64,000 nt of DNA, taken from Massilia eburnea. Its GTDB lineage: Bacteria > Pseudomonadota > Gammaproteobacteria > Burkholderiales > Burkholderiaceae_D. The stretch covers positions 363,122-427,121 of the forward strand of contig NZ_WNKX01000002.1 of assembly GCF_009720745.1 (NCBI RefSeq). Reading direction: 5' to 3'. Under the pieces are notes generated by a model. The model worked only from the letters and a program-made list of their open reading frames with translations. It was not told the DNA's origin and searched no databases. Below, piece after piece: positions 51,776-61,112 of this stretch (position 1 is the first letter of the stretch; the number at the start of each line of letters is the position of its first letter). The position numbers were made by a program, and so were the translations under genes.

Positions 51776-52527
51776 GCGCCCAGCAGGGATTTCACGGCCG
51801 GCAGGTGGCGCTCGCTGACCGGCACCCGGTCGCCGCAGCGCAGAACCAGCTGGCTGCCCCCTTCGGCATCGCGTTCCAGTGCGGCGACCTCGCTCACCCG
51901 CACCAGGGCACGGCGGTGCACGCGCAGGAAGCAGGCCGGGTCCAGGTGCTGCTCCAGCCGCGCCAGCGGAACACGGTGCAGCACACGCCGCTGCGCCAGG
52001 CGCAGTTCGACGTAATTGCCCGCCGCCTCGATCCACAGCACCTCATCCACCTGCACGCACTCGATGCGGCCGACCGAACGCACGTTAAGCTGCTGCAGGT
52101 GGGCCGGCTCCGGCGCGGCAAAGGCGCGCATGGCGCGGGCATAGGCGGCGCGCTGGCGTTGTTCCAGCATGGCGGCTGCGCGCGCCAGCGCCTGCGCCAG
52201 GCGCTGGTCGTCGAAGGGCTTGAGCAGGTAGTCCAGCGCGTGCACTTCGAATGCTTCGATCGCATGCTCGTTGTAGGCAGTGGCGAAAATCACCAGCGGC
52301 GGCTCTTCCCGCTGCGCCAGCTCGCGCGCCAATGCCAGTCCAGTTTCCTGCGGCATCTGGATATCAAGGAACACCACGTCCACCTCCAGCGCCGCCAGCG
52401 CTGCGCGGGCCGCGGCGGCACTGGCGCATTCCCCCGCCACTTCCCAGCCGGCGTGCGCCGCCAGCCCGTAGCGCAGGTTGATGCGGCCGGGTTCTTCGTC
52501 GTCGACGATCAGGGCGCGGATCTTCAT
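51772..52527 (-). CDS. LytTR-family response regulator
   Basis: Two-component response regulator of 251 aa. The receiver domain (about 1-120) has Asp55 as phospho-acceptor (FLDIQMPQ) and acidic pair Asp9/Asp10. The C-terminal LytTR DNA-binding domain (about 150-250) is seen in LWIEAAGNYVELRLAQRRVLHR and FLRVHRRALVRVSEV. Such regulators bind two direct repeats spaced about 21 bp; repeats with that spacing lie upstream of the divergent genes (53595-53660). It overlaps its kinase gene by 4 bp. Confidence 0.92.
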   Translation of the reverse strand: MKIRALIVDDEEPGRINLRYGLAAHAGWEVAGECASAAAARAALAALEVDVVFLDIQMPQETGLALARELAQREEPPLVIFATAYNEHAIEAFEVHALDYLLKPFDDQRLAQALARAAAMLEQRQRAAYARAMRAFAAPEPAHLQQLNVRSVGRIECVQVDEVLWIEAAGNYVELRLAQRRVLHRVPLARLEQHLDPACFLRVHRRALVRVSEVAALERDAEGGSQLVLRCGDRVPVSERHLPAVKSLLGA

Positions 52528-53549
52528 GCGGCAAAGTACATCGGCATATGGATGTCGGCGACAAAGCGGCCATCGGCCCGTCCGGTGCGCAATTCGGCGC
52601 CGGCGCCGCAGGCCATGCGCAGGCGGGCCTCGATATTGCGCAAGCCCATGCCCAGGCCGGGATTGGGCGGCACCTGGTGCACCGAATTGCTGATGTGGAT
52701 GTGCAGCATGCCGCCCTGCGCGGCGAAACGCAGCTGGATATCGCCGGCGCCATCGTGGCAATCGAGGTCGTGGCGCAGGGCGTTTTCCACCAGCGGCTGC
52801 AGCAGCAATGGCGGGCAATCGGCGGCCAGCACGGCGCCGCTGTCGCCTTCAATCGTCACCCGCAACCGTTCGCCGTAGCGCATGGATTGCAGCGCCAGGT
52901 AGTCGCGCACGAATTGCAGCTCCTCTGCCAGCGTCACCCAATCGCGCGAGCTGGCCGCCTGGGCGTAGCGCAGCAGGCCGCTCAAGCGGCTGATGGCGCT
53001 CAGGGTGGCGCCCTTGTCGTCCATCCGCACCAGGGCGCTGACCGCATTCAGCGCATTGAACAGGAAATGCGGTTCGAGCTGGCCGCGCAGGGACGCCAGG
53101 CGCTGCTGCTCCAGCTCCAGCCGCAGCGACAGGTTGTCCGTTTCGCGGGCCCGCTGCAGCTGCCAGATACGTATGCCGCTGATGGTCACGAAGGTGAAAG
53201 TGGTCCAGGTCCACTCGACGAAGAGGCCGGACAGGTTCATTTTCTGAAGCTGCGCGACAAACAGGTATTCGAGCGGCAGGAACAATACCATCACCAGCAG
53301 GTAGGTCCGCCCCACTTTGCGCGGCGTGGCCAGCGCCTGCGGCCAGCGTTGCAGTACCGCCCACAGCACGGCGCTGAAGACCACCATCAGTCCATGCATG
53401 CTGGTCCAGTTGGCGAACAGCTCGGTAAAAGACGGGTTGGCGCCCCGCTGCAGCAGCGCGCCATAGGAAGCCAGGGCGCCCGAGGCGCAAATGGCGCTCC
53501 AGGCCAGCAGGCTGGCGCCGAGGATACGTAGGAAATGCAAGGTTCTCAT
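52524..53549 (-). CDS. LytS/YehU-type membrane histidine kinase
   Basis: Sensor kinase of 341 aa. About four membrane helices lie in the first 125 residues (for example LGASLLAWSAICASGAL and TYLLVMVLFLPLEYLFVAQL). The His_kinase (PF06580) motif LEPHFLFNALN has phospho-acceptor His161. The ATPase part shows LLLQPLVENALRHD and GLGMGLRNIEARL. It lacks large sensing domains, so the signal is probably membrane-borne. It forms an operon with the LytTR regulator by a 4-bp overlap. The upstream gap (53550-53751) is shared with the divergent peptide gene. Confidence 0.92.
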   Translation of the reverse strand: MRTLHFLRILGASLLAWSAICASGALASYGALLQRGANPSFTELFANWTSMHGLMVVFSAVLWAVLQRWPQALATPRKVGRTYLLVMVLFLPLEYLFVAQLQKMNLSGLFVEWTWTTFTFVTISGIRIWQLQRARETDNLSLRLELEQQRLASLRGQLEPHFLFNALNAVSALVRMDDKGATLSAISRLSGLLRYAQAASSRDWVTLAEELQFVRDYLALQSMRYGERLRVTIEGDSGAVLAADCPPLLLQPLVENALRHDLDCHDGAGDIQLRFAAQGGMLHIHISNSVHQVPPNPGLGMGLRNIEARLRMACGAGAELRTGRADGRFVADIHMPMYFAA

Positions 53550-53594
53550 GGCTGGAGAGTATATCGCCCCCTTGCCAGGGCGGCGATGGCCCCT

Positions 53595-53660
53595 GTCACA
53601 CGGGCTTCCCGCTTCGTCACACCGCCTTTATTGCATTTCAAGTCGCCATTTCTGCATTTC
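53595..53660 (+). promoter_or_regulatory. Two pairs of 21-bp-spaced direct repeats (candidate LytTR sites)
   Basis: GTCACAC occurs at 53595-53601 and 53616-53622; TGCATTTC occurs at 53632-53639 and 53653-53660. Both pairs have a 21-bp centre spacing, two helical turns, as expected for LytTR dimers. The second pair ends 12 bp before the position of a poor -35, with -10 TATAGT at 53696-53701. This geometry fits activation of the rightward genes. Confidence 0.6.
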
Positions 53661-53751
53661 GTCGCACACCGGTAGTGCTGGACACCGCACATATCTATAG
53701 TTCAATCAACGAAACGCGAAATGAACTTAACCCAACCGAACGGAGAGCAAA

Positions 53752-53949
53752 ATGAACATCGCCAAAAACATGGAATACATCTTCCTCGCAGTCGTAGCCG
53801 TCGTCAGCGCCACCGGCTTTGCAACCGCAGCCACCCCGCTGAAACACAGCGCACCAGCCGCCGTTGTCGCCAAGGCCGAAGCCAAGGGCATGCCAGTGGT
53901 GACCGTCACCGCCAAGCGCCTGACCGCTGCTGAAAAAGCTGCACTGTAA
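53752..53949 (+). CDS. Small secreted hypothetical protein
   Basis: A 65-aa precursor with an N-terminal hydrophobic segment (about 8-27, NMEYIFLAVVAVVSATGFAT) and a small Ala/Lys/Val-rich tail (MPVVTVTAKRLTAAEKAAL). No Cys and no known family. CGGAGAGCAAA precedes the ATG. It lies 32 bp upstream of the GIN-domain gene and behind candidate LytTR repeats, so it is likely a target of the adjacent two-component system. Confidence 0.65.
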   Translation: MNIAKNMEYIFLAVVAVVSATGFATAATPLKHSAPAAVVAKAEAKGMPVVTVTAKRLTAAEKAAL

Positions 53950-53981
53950 TCCGAAGCAAACCGAACTCACGGAGCCAAGAC

Positions 53982-54743
53982 ATGAAAAAGATTTTCACCG
54001 CCACGATGATGACCGCAGTAATGCTCGCCGCCGGCGGCGCAGCGCACGCGGACGAAACCATCACCGAAGCGCGCACTGTCGACGGCCGTACCGTGAAAGT
54101 AGTACTCGATGGCGTGGTAGACCTGAAGCTGAAGCAAGGCGCACCGGCACTGGTGCTCTCCGGCGACAAGCGCTACCTGGAAAAGATTACGGTGACGCAG
54201 AGCGGCGATACGATCCGCATCGGCACCGAGAAGCTGAACGGCTTCCACATCGGCAGCTACAACCTGAAGGCGGAACTGACGCTGCCGCAATTGCGCGAAC
54301 TGGTTTCCGCCGGCGTCGGTTCGGCGGAAGTGAAGGGCTTTGACGGCGACGAAGTTCGCCTCGCCCTGGACGGCGCGGGCGCCGTGAACGTGTCCTCGCA
54401 CTTCAAGAAGGTCGATGTGCGCCTGTCCGGCGTCGGCCACATGAATGTCAGCGACACCAGGGCCGACGTGGTGGACCTGAATCTGAAAGGCGCTGGCGAG
54501 ATTTCCATCTCCGGCCAGAGCAAGCAACTGTTCGCAAAGCTGGGCGGCATCGGCAGCCTGGATGCGAAGCAGCTGCAAAGCGATAGCGTGGACGCCGACA
54601 TGACCGGCCTTGGCAGCGCCACCTTCAACGCAAAGACTTCCGCCAACCTGCGCCTCTCCGGCATGGGTTCGGCAACGGTGTACGGCAAGCCGGCCAACCG
54701 CCAGTCGACGGCGCGCGGCCTGGGCAGCGTCTCCTGGAACTGA
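53982..54743 (+). CDS. Secreted GIN-domain protein (DUF2807)
   Basis: Exported protein of 253 aa; signal peptide about 1-23 (MLAAGGAAHA). The remainder is a right-handed beta-helix-like GIN/DUF2807 domain: strands such as DLKLKQGAPALVLSGD, LTLPQLRELVSAGVGSAEVKG and repeating GVG/GAG/GMG turns (SGVGHMNVSDT, KGAGEISIS, SGMGSATVYG). These proteins are common near sensor systems in Proteobacteria and Bacteroidetes but lack a proven role. It may be part of the regulon of the divergent LytS/LytTR pair. Confidence 0.88.
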   Translation: MKKIFTATMMTAVMLAAGGAAHADETITEARTVDGRTVKVVLDGVVDLKLKQGAPALVLSGDKRYLEKITVTQSGDTIRIGTEKLNGFHIGSYNLKAELTLPQLRELVSAGVGSAEVKGFDGDEVRLALDGAGAVNVSSHFKKVDVRLSGVGHMNVSDTRADVVDLNLKGAGEISISGQSKQLFAKLGGIGSLDAKQLQSDSVDADMTGLGSATFNAKTSANLRLSGMGSATVYGKPANRQSTARGLGSVSWN

Positions 54744-54767
54744 TTTCCCACCAACTCGTGAGTTGTT

Positions 54768-55646
54768 TCACGGTGCTTGCCGCCTGCTAACCGCGGGCGG
54801 CTTTTTTATTTCCGCGTCCCGCCCCAGCACGATGCGCAACTGCGGTTCGCCGCTGCCGCGCACTTCCACCCGCGTCTCCTGCACGTTGAAGGGAATCGTG
54901 TTGGTCAGGCGTACTACCTGCATGCCCTGCGCCCTCAGGCGCTGCGCCACGGCGGCGGCCATGCCGCGGATGCCGTTGCCGTTGCTGACCTCAAGCCGTG
55001 GCAGCGCACTTGCCGCTGCGGTCGCCGGCGCCATCGCCGGCGCCGCCCGTTCCGGCGCAACCGGCTGCCGGGCCCCCGCACGCTCCACGCGTGCCACCTC
55101 GACCATCCCAGCATGCACCTGCCGCACCTCGACCTGCGCCATCCCGGCCGGCCACAAGTCGCCGCCCTGTGCCGCGCGCGACGGACTGCCCGTCAAGCCG
55201 CCTGGCGTGCCGCTGCCGGCAACGTCGGAGGCCGGGCCGGCTTCACCGCGCCCGCCCGCCGCCTCCCGCAGGGTGCGCGCATGGCGCATAGCCTCCACCG
55301 CACGGCCCGTCTCACCCATTGCCTCCATCAGTGCCGCCAGCCTTTCCCATGCGACCGCACTGGATGGCTCCAGCAGGCAGGCGCGTTCCAGCGCGGCCTG
55401 CGCCTGCTCCAGCTGGCCGCCGAGGTAATAGGCGTAGCCAAGGTCGCCAAGCGAGGCCGCGCTGGGGGCGCGCTGCACGCCTTCCTCCAGCAATGCAATG
55501 GCTTCCGCATAGCGCCCCTCGCCGGCCAGCGCGGACGGCGCCGGCCGGACGGCGCTTACCGCCGGCGCGGAGGGAGCCGGTGGCAACACAGGCATGCTGC
55601 ACGCCGCCAGCATCCCGGCACAGGCAGCGATCATGGTCTTGCGCAT
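54768..55646 (-). CDS. TadD-like lipoprotein with TPR and LytR_C domains
   Basis: Lipoprotein of 292 aa: lipobox MLAACS gives Cys16 as acylation site. A TPR region (about 40-125; GRYAEAIALLEEG, GDLGYAYYLGGQLEQAQAALERA) resembles TadD. A Gly/Ala-rich linker (about 130-210) leads to a LytR_C domain (about 215-285; RLEVSNGNGIRGMAAAVAQRL cut short here). In tad loci TadD is a TPR lipoprotein; the C-terminal LytR_C domain is an addition. It ends the visible tad operon, 9 bp after tadC. Its last codons overlap the rightward terminator of the GIN gene. Confidence 0.82.
   Translation of the reverse strand: MRKTMIAACAGMLAACSMPVLPPAPSAPAVSAVRPAPSALAGEGRYAEAIALLEEGVQRAPSAASLGDLGYAYYLGGQLEQAQAALERACLLEPSSAVAWERLAALMEAMGETGRAVEAMRHARTLREAAGGRGEAGPASDVAGSGTPGGLTGSPSRAAQGGDLWPAGMAQVEVRQVHAGMVEVARVERAGARQPVAPERAAPAMAPATAAASALPRLEVSNGNGIRGMAAAVAQRLRAQGMQVVRLTNTIPFNVQETRVEVRGSGEPQLRIVLGRDAEIKKPPAVSRRQAP
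54779..54807 (+). terminator. Intrinsic terminator after the GIN-domain gene
   Basis: GCCGCC (54779-54784) and GGCGGC (54796-54801) form a stem with an 11-base loop, followed by six T. It stops the rightward transcript and lies inside the last codons of the leftward TadD-like gene. Confidence 0.7.
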
Positions 55647-55655
55647 ATCAGCCTC

Positions 55656-56585
55656 CTATCGCCCGGCATGCACGGCGGGCAGCAGCACAGTCTTCATCTG
55701 GATCGACGCTGGCCCCAGCAACACGATCATCAGCGCCGGAAAGATGCAGAAGATCAGCGGGAACAGCAATTTGAGCGCCACCTTGGCTGCAGCCTCCTGC
55801 GCGACGACTGCGCGCTTGCGCCGCAAATTGTCCGCATGCACACGCAAGGATTCCCCCATGCTGGTGCCGAAGCGCTCGGCCTGCACCAGCATCGCCACCA
55901 GCGCGTCGACATCCTCCACGCCGGTGCGCAGGGCAAAGTTGCGCAAGGCCCGCTCCTTGCTGAATCCGGCCCGCATTTCCATCAGCACCAGTTGCAGCTC
56001 TTGCGCCAGCGCCAGGCTCTTGATGTGGATCTCGCCCGCCACTTTGGCCAGGGCGCGTTCCATGCTCAGGCCGGCCTCGACGCAAATGGTCAGCAAATCG
56101 AGCGCGTCAGGCAGGCTTTCGAAGATGTCGCGCTGGCGTTGTTCCGCGCGGCGGGCCAGGGCGCCATTCGGCAGGTAGTAGCCAATGGCTGCGCTGGCGC
56201 ACAGCAAGAGCAGCAAGTTGCTGCTGCGCCCCGCAGCCAGCAAAGCCACCAGCGCAGGCATGCCCAATGCCAGCAGCGTCTTGGCCGCGAAATACAGTTT
56301 GGGCGCTGCAGCCTGGCGCCAGCCCGCATTCATGAAACGCGTCCGCAGCGCCGACTGCTCCCAGCCCTCTTCCGGCAGCGAGAGGCGGCTGAACGGCTCC
56401 GCCACCCGCGCCACCTTCTCGATCCACTCGCCCTGGCCCGGCGCAGGCGCCGCATCGGCACTGCCGGACATGGACTTCAGGCGCTCGCGCAGCGGCCCGC
56501 TGGACAGGGCCTGCATCGCCCACCATGCCAGTCCCGCCACGACGGCGAACACCAGCAACAGGAACAGGATGTCCGTGGCCTTCAT
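55656..56585 (-). CDS. tadC: Tad pilus inner-membrane protein TadC
   Basis: Platform protein of the T2SSF family for Flp pilus assembly, 309 aa. Hydrophobic segments occur at about 5-25, 100-140 and 270-300. The T2SSF core includes ESLPDALDLLTICVEAGLSMERAL and FGTSMGESLRVHADNLRRKR, typical of TadC. ATG at 56585 overlaps tadB by 4 bp; an in-frame upstream ATG would lie deep inside tadB. Confidence 0.93.
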   Translation of the reverse strand: MKATDILFLLLVFAVVAGLAWWAMQALSSGPLRERLKSMSGSADAAPAPGQGEWIEKVARVAEPFSRLSLPEEGWEQSALRTRFMNAGWRQAAAPKLYFAAKTLLALGMPALVALLAAGRSSNLLLLLCASAAIGYYLPNGALARRAEQRQRDIFESLPDALDLLTICVEAGLSMERALAKVAGEIHIKSLALAQELQLVLMEMRAGFSKERALRNFALRTGVEDVDALVAMLVQAERFGTSMGESLRVHADNLRRKRAVVAQEAAAKVALKLLFPLIFCIFPALMIVLLGPASIQMKTVLLPAVHAGR

Positions 56586-57559
56586 ACCCGGATCCTGACA
56601 ATCTTGCGCATCCACAGCATGCCGGCCACCACGGCGCAGCCGGCATACCACAGCAGGCGCTGGCCGCTGGGGTCGTGCCACAGCACACTGCTGTATTGGG
56701 GATTGGTCAGCTGCATGGCCGCCATCAGGCCAAGCGGCATCAGCGTCAGCACCCAGGCCGACAGGCGCCCCTCCGCCGACGACACCCGCACCTGCGCCAG
56801 CAGCTGCAGCCTGGCGCGCGTCATGCGCGACACGTTATCCAGCAGCTCGGCCAGGTTGCCGCCCGATTCGCGCTGGATCAGCACCGCGATCACCAGGTAG
56901 CGCAAGTCGGTCAGCGGCACGCGCTCCGCCAGTTGATGCAGGGCGTCCTGCATGGTGACGCCGAAATTGACTTCTTCGTAGGTGGCGCGGAATTCGCCGC
57001 CCAGCGGATCGGCCACCTCGTCGCCCGCCATCTGCATCACGTTGGCGAATGAGTGGCCGGCGCGCAGGGCGCGCGCCAGGAAGTCGGCCATTTCCGGCAA
57101 CTGGTTCTCGATGCGGCGCACCCGTGCGGCGCGCGCGCGCAGCAGCACGGCGCACGGTGCGGCGAGGCACAGCGCCGCCGTGATGACGGCGGGCAGCGCC
57201 GGCAAATGCAGCAGCACCGGCAGCAGCAGCGCCGCCAGCGCTGCCGCGCCCTGCAAAAGGAGGAAGCGTCCAACCTGCCAGCGCAAGCCCGATTGCAGCA
57301 GCAGGCGGTCCAGCATCGCCGCCTGCGGCAGGCGCCGCAGCAGCGCGTCCAGGCCGGCCGCGCCGGCATAGCGGCGCTCCTTGAGGATGCTGATGCCGCC
57401 CCCGGCGCCATCGGTACGGCCCGACATCAGACGCAGCCGGCGCGCCACGCGGCGCGCGCCGTTGCCATGGCTGTTGCTCCACCACAGCCAGGCGCCTTCG
57501 CACAGGCAGATCACGGCGGCGAACAGCAAGACGGAAAAGCCGGTCCAGGCGAAGTCCAT
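56582..57559 (-). CDS. tadB: Tad pilus inner-membrane protein TadB
   Basis: T2SSF-family partner of TadC, 325 aa. Hydrophobic regions lie at about 8-25, 95-145 and 265-320. QLPEMADFLARALRAGHSFANVMQ and VLIQRESGGNLAELLDNVSRM are the TadB/T2SSF signature. AAAAGGAGGCGCC upstream of the ATG is a strong ribosome binding site. Order tadA-tadB-tadC is standard. Confidence 0.94.
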   Translation of the reverse strand: MDFAWTGFSVLLFAAVICLCEGAWLWWSNSHGNGARRVARRLRLMSGRTDGAGGGISILKERRYAGAAGLDALLRRLPQAAMLDRLLLQSGLRWQVGRFLLLQGAAALAALLLPVLLHLPALPAVITAALCLAAPCAVLLRARAARVRRIENQLPEMADFLARALRAGHSFANVMQMAGDEVADPLGGEFRATYEEVNFGVTMQDALHQLAERVPLTDLRYLVIAVLIQRESGGNLAELLDNVSRMTRARLQLLAQVRVSSAEGRLSAWVLTLMPLGLMAAMQLTNPQYSSVLWHDPSGQRLLWYAGCAVVAGMLWMRKIVRIRV

Positions 57560-57570
57560 GGCGCCTCCTT

Positions 57571-58914
<1,344 letters not shown>

Positions 58915-58926
58915 GGCAAGCTCCTC

Positions 58927-60102
58927 TCAATGTTCCGCCTCGGCGCGGCCGAACAGGCGGTCGAACAAACCCTTGCTCTCGGGCAGGCGGCGCTCGGTCA
59001 CCGCTTCCACCAGCTCCGCCAGGCTGCGCGCCACCGGGCTATGGCGCGCCAGCTGCAGCAGGGGGATGCCCTGGTTGACCGAGTCGGTGGCGGACAGGTA
59101 ATCGTTGGGCACCGTGTGCAGTACTTCGGCGCCCAGCGCCTGTTCCAGGTCGGCCAGGCGCAGCTTGCCGCCCTTCTCGTAGCGGTTGACGATCAGGCGC
59201 GTGCGCCCGGCCGGGTAGCCCAGGGAGCGGAAGATGTCGAGCAGGCGGCGGCCGTCGCGGATGTCGGGCAGGGCCAGTTGCAGCACCGGGTAGATGGCGT
59301 CGGCCTGGTCCAGCGCGCGCAGCGACAGGGCGTCGATCTGGCGTCCCACGTCCAGCAGCACGTAGTCGTAATGCTGGCGCGCCACGCGCAGGATGGCGTC
59401 GATGTGGTCCGGCTTCATCTGCATCGCCATGGTCGGGTCGTCGGCCGCGCCCAGCACGCCGTAGCCGGGCGCCACGTGCACCAGGCAGGACTCGAGGAAA
59501 GCGGCATCCAGGCGGCCGATCTGGCTGCAGATATCGGACAGGGTCATGGCCGGCTTCTGGTCCGACACGTAGAGCGTGGCGTCGCCGAACTGGCCGTGCA
59601 GGTCCAGCAGCAGCACCTTGCGCCCGGCCAGCGCCGCCAGCGCATAGCCGAAATTGGTGGCCAGGAAGGTGGCCCCGCTGCCGCCCTTGCAGGACATGAA
59701 GGCCAGCGCCTTGCCCTCGCGCACGGCCGTCACGCCGCGCTCGATCTCGATGCGGTCCAGCGCCTCGTGCAGGGCGCGGTGCACCAGCGGCAGCGGCAGC
59801 ACTTCGCGCATGCCGACACGCATGGCCCGGATCAGCAGTTCATGCTGCGGCGCCCGCGTCAGCAGGATGAAGGAAGCGTCCGGATAATGGCGCGCCAGGG
59901 ATTCCAGCAATTGCGCCTGGGGCGGCTCCACTTCGCTGGCATCGAACAGCACCAGCTCCGGCGGCGCCGGCAGCACGCGCTCGACCGCATCGCGCAAGTC
60001 GCGCCGGCCGGCCGACAGCTGCAAGGCCGGCAGGCGCGCCGAGCCCTGTGCCGCCAGCTCCGCCTGCAACCGCTCGTCATTGCTGATCAACAGCGCTTTC
60101 AT
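58927..60102 (-). CDS. tadZ: Tad pilus localisation ATPase TadZ (CpaE)
   Basis: ParA/MinD-like protein that places the Tad machine at the pole, 391 aa. An atypical receiver-like N-terminal domain (about 1-125) precedes the P-loop ATPase (about 130-370). The deviant Walker A is MSCKGGSGATFLATNFGY, with Lys before GGSG and Ala where Thr/Ser of classical loops is common. The Walker A-prime and B parts are VLLLDLHGQFGD and YVLLDVGRQIDALS. ATG at 60102 follows AAAGGAGGTTCC. The upstream open frame is part of tadE in another frame. Confidence 0.92.
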   Translation of the reverse strand: MKALLISNDERLQAELAAQGSARLPALQLSAGRRDLRDAVERVLPAPPELVLFDASEVEPPQAQLLESLARHYPDASFILLTRAPQHELLIRAMRVGMREVLPLPLVHRALHEALDRIEIERGVTAVREGKALAFMSCKGGSGATFLATNFGYALAALAGRKVLLLDLHGQFGDATLYVSDQKPAMTLSDICSQIGRLDAAFLESCLVHVAPGYGVLGAADDPTMAMQMKPDHIDAILRVARQHYDYVLLDVGRQIDALSLRALDQADAIYPVLQLALPDIRDGRRLLDIFRSLGYPAGRTRLIVNRYEKGGKLRLADLEQALGAEVLHTVPNDYLSATDSVNQGIPLLQLARHSPVARSLAELVEAVTERRLPESKGLFDRLFGRAEAEH

Positions 60103-60124
60103 GGAACCTCCTTTGCACGATGAT

Positions 60125-60685
60125 TCAGGGGCAGGGCAACTGGCCCGGTCCATAGCCAAGCGATTCAGCCGGCACCAGGGCGCCGGCGGGCGGCATCTGC
60201 TCCGGCACCGGCACCATGGGCAGCAGCGGCTGGTAAGCCAGGCGCGGACAGTCGGCGCCGCTGCCGCACAGGCGCACGCGCACGAAGCTGATGCAGCTGG
60301 AACTATGCTGGTCGCGTGCGCAGTTGATGCGGTTGGCCACCGGGCAGGCCGGCAGCAGGGGCAGCGGCGCCAGGTTGCCGCCGGCGTCTTGCCACAGGTA
60401 TTCGATGCGCAGGTTGGCGCTGCCCACGTTCGCCGCCAACGGCAGCGGGCTGTCGTCGCTGCGGAACAAGGCGGCCTGGCGCAGCGACTGCAAGGCGGCG
60501 GCGTCGGTGAAATCGGCGATCGCCGCAGCGCGCGCGGCGCGGCGCGCCACTTCAGGCAGCGCGTTCCAGACAAATAGCAGGCGGCCGTACTCGATCGTGG
60601 CGAACAGGAAGGGGATCAGCAGCAGGCACACCAGGCCGAATTCAACACTGGCCAGGCCGCGCTGGCGGCACGCCTTAGTTATCAC
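60125..60685 (-). CDS. Tad minor pseudopilin, TadE-like (1)
   Basis: TadE-family pseudopilin of 186 aa. RQRGLASVEFGLVCLLLIPF is the TadE signature with the Glu expected five residues after the processing site. The rest is an extracytoplasmic region with several Cys (CPVANRINC, SSCISF, RLCGSGADC). Start GTG at 60685 has GGAGG six bases upstream and overlaps the second TadE-like gene by 11 bp. It precedes tadZ. Confidence 0.85.
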   Translation of the reverse strand: MITKACRQRGLASVEFGLVCLLLIPFLFATIEYGRLLFVWNALPEVARRAARAAAIADFTDAAALQSLRQAALFRSDDSPLPLAANVGSANLRIEYLWQDAGGNLAPLPLLPACPVANRINCARDQHSSSCISFVRVRLCGSGADCPRLAYQPLLPMVPVPEQMPPAGALVPAESLGYGPGQLPCP

Positions 60686-61112
60686 GGTTGACCTCCGCGT
60701 AGGACGAGACCTGGGTCGGGTAGTCGTTGGGGTACAGCGTGTCGTGGAACAGGACCACTACCTGCACCCCGGCCTTGGCTGGCGTCGTGGCCGGCGGCAG
60801 GCTGGCGCATGGCCCTGGATCGCACAGGAAATCCACCTGCAGGCCGCTCACATCGACACTGGCGGCGGCCAGCGTTTCGTCCACCAGGTTTCTTGCCGCC
60901 GCCAGCGCTATGCCGCGCTGTGCCGCGTCGTGCAGGATCTCCAGCGGCACTGCAGCCAGGTAGCGGGCCGCTGCGCTGGCAGCACGGTCGACGGCAGCGC
61001 AGTCGAGCGCCAGCCGCCCGCAATGGACAAAGGCCACCAGCAGCGAGGTGGTGGCGAACATCACCAGGGCCGCTTCGATGGCGGCGATGCCCCGGCAGCG
61101 CAGGCGCTTCAT
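60675..61112 (-). CDS. Tad minor pseudopilin, TadE/TadF-like (2)
   Basis: Small pseudopilin of 145 aa. RCRGIAAIEAALVMFATTSL has the TadE-type processing region with Glu after a short leader. The C-terminal part includes two Cys (FLCDPGPCASLP). It is weaker in length and sequence than the 186-aa neighbour, so it may correspond to TadF. It overlaps tadG by 4 bp. Confidence 0.82.
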   Translation of the reverse strand: MKRLRCRGIAAIEAALVMFATTSLLVAFVHCGRLALDCAAVDRAASAAARYLAAVPLEILHDAAQRGIALAAARNLVDETLAAASVDVSGLQVDFLCDPGPCASLPPATTPAKAGVQVVVLFHDTLYPNDYPTQVSSYAEVNRDN

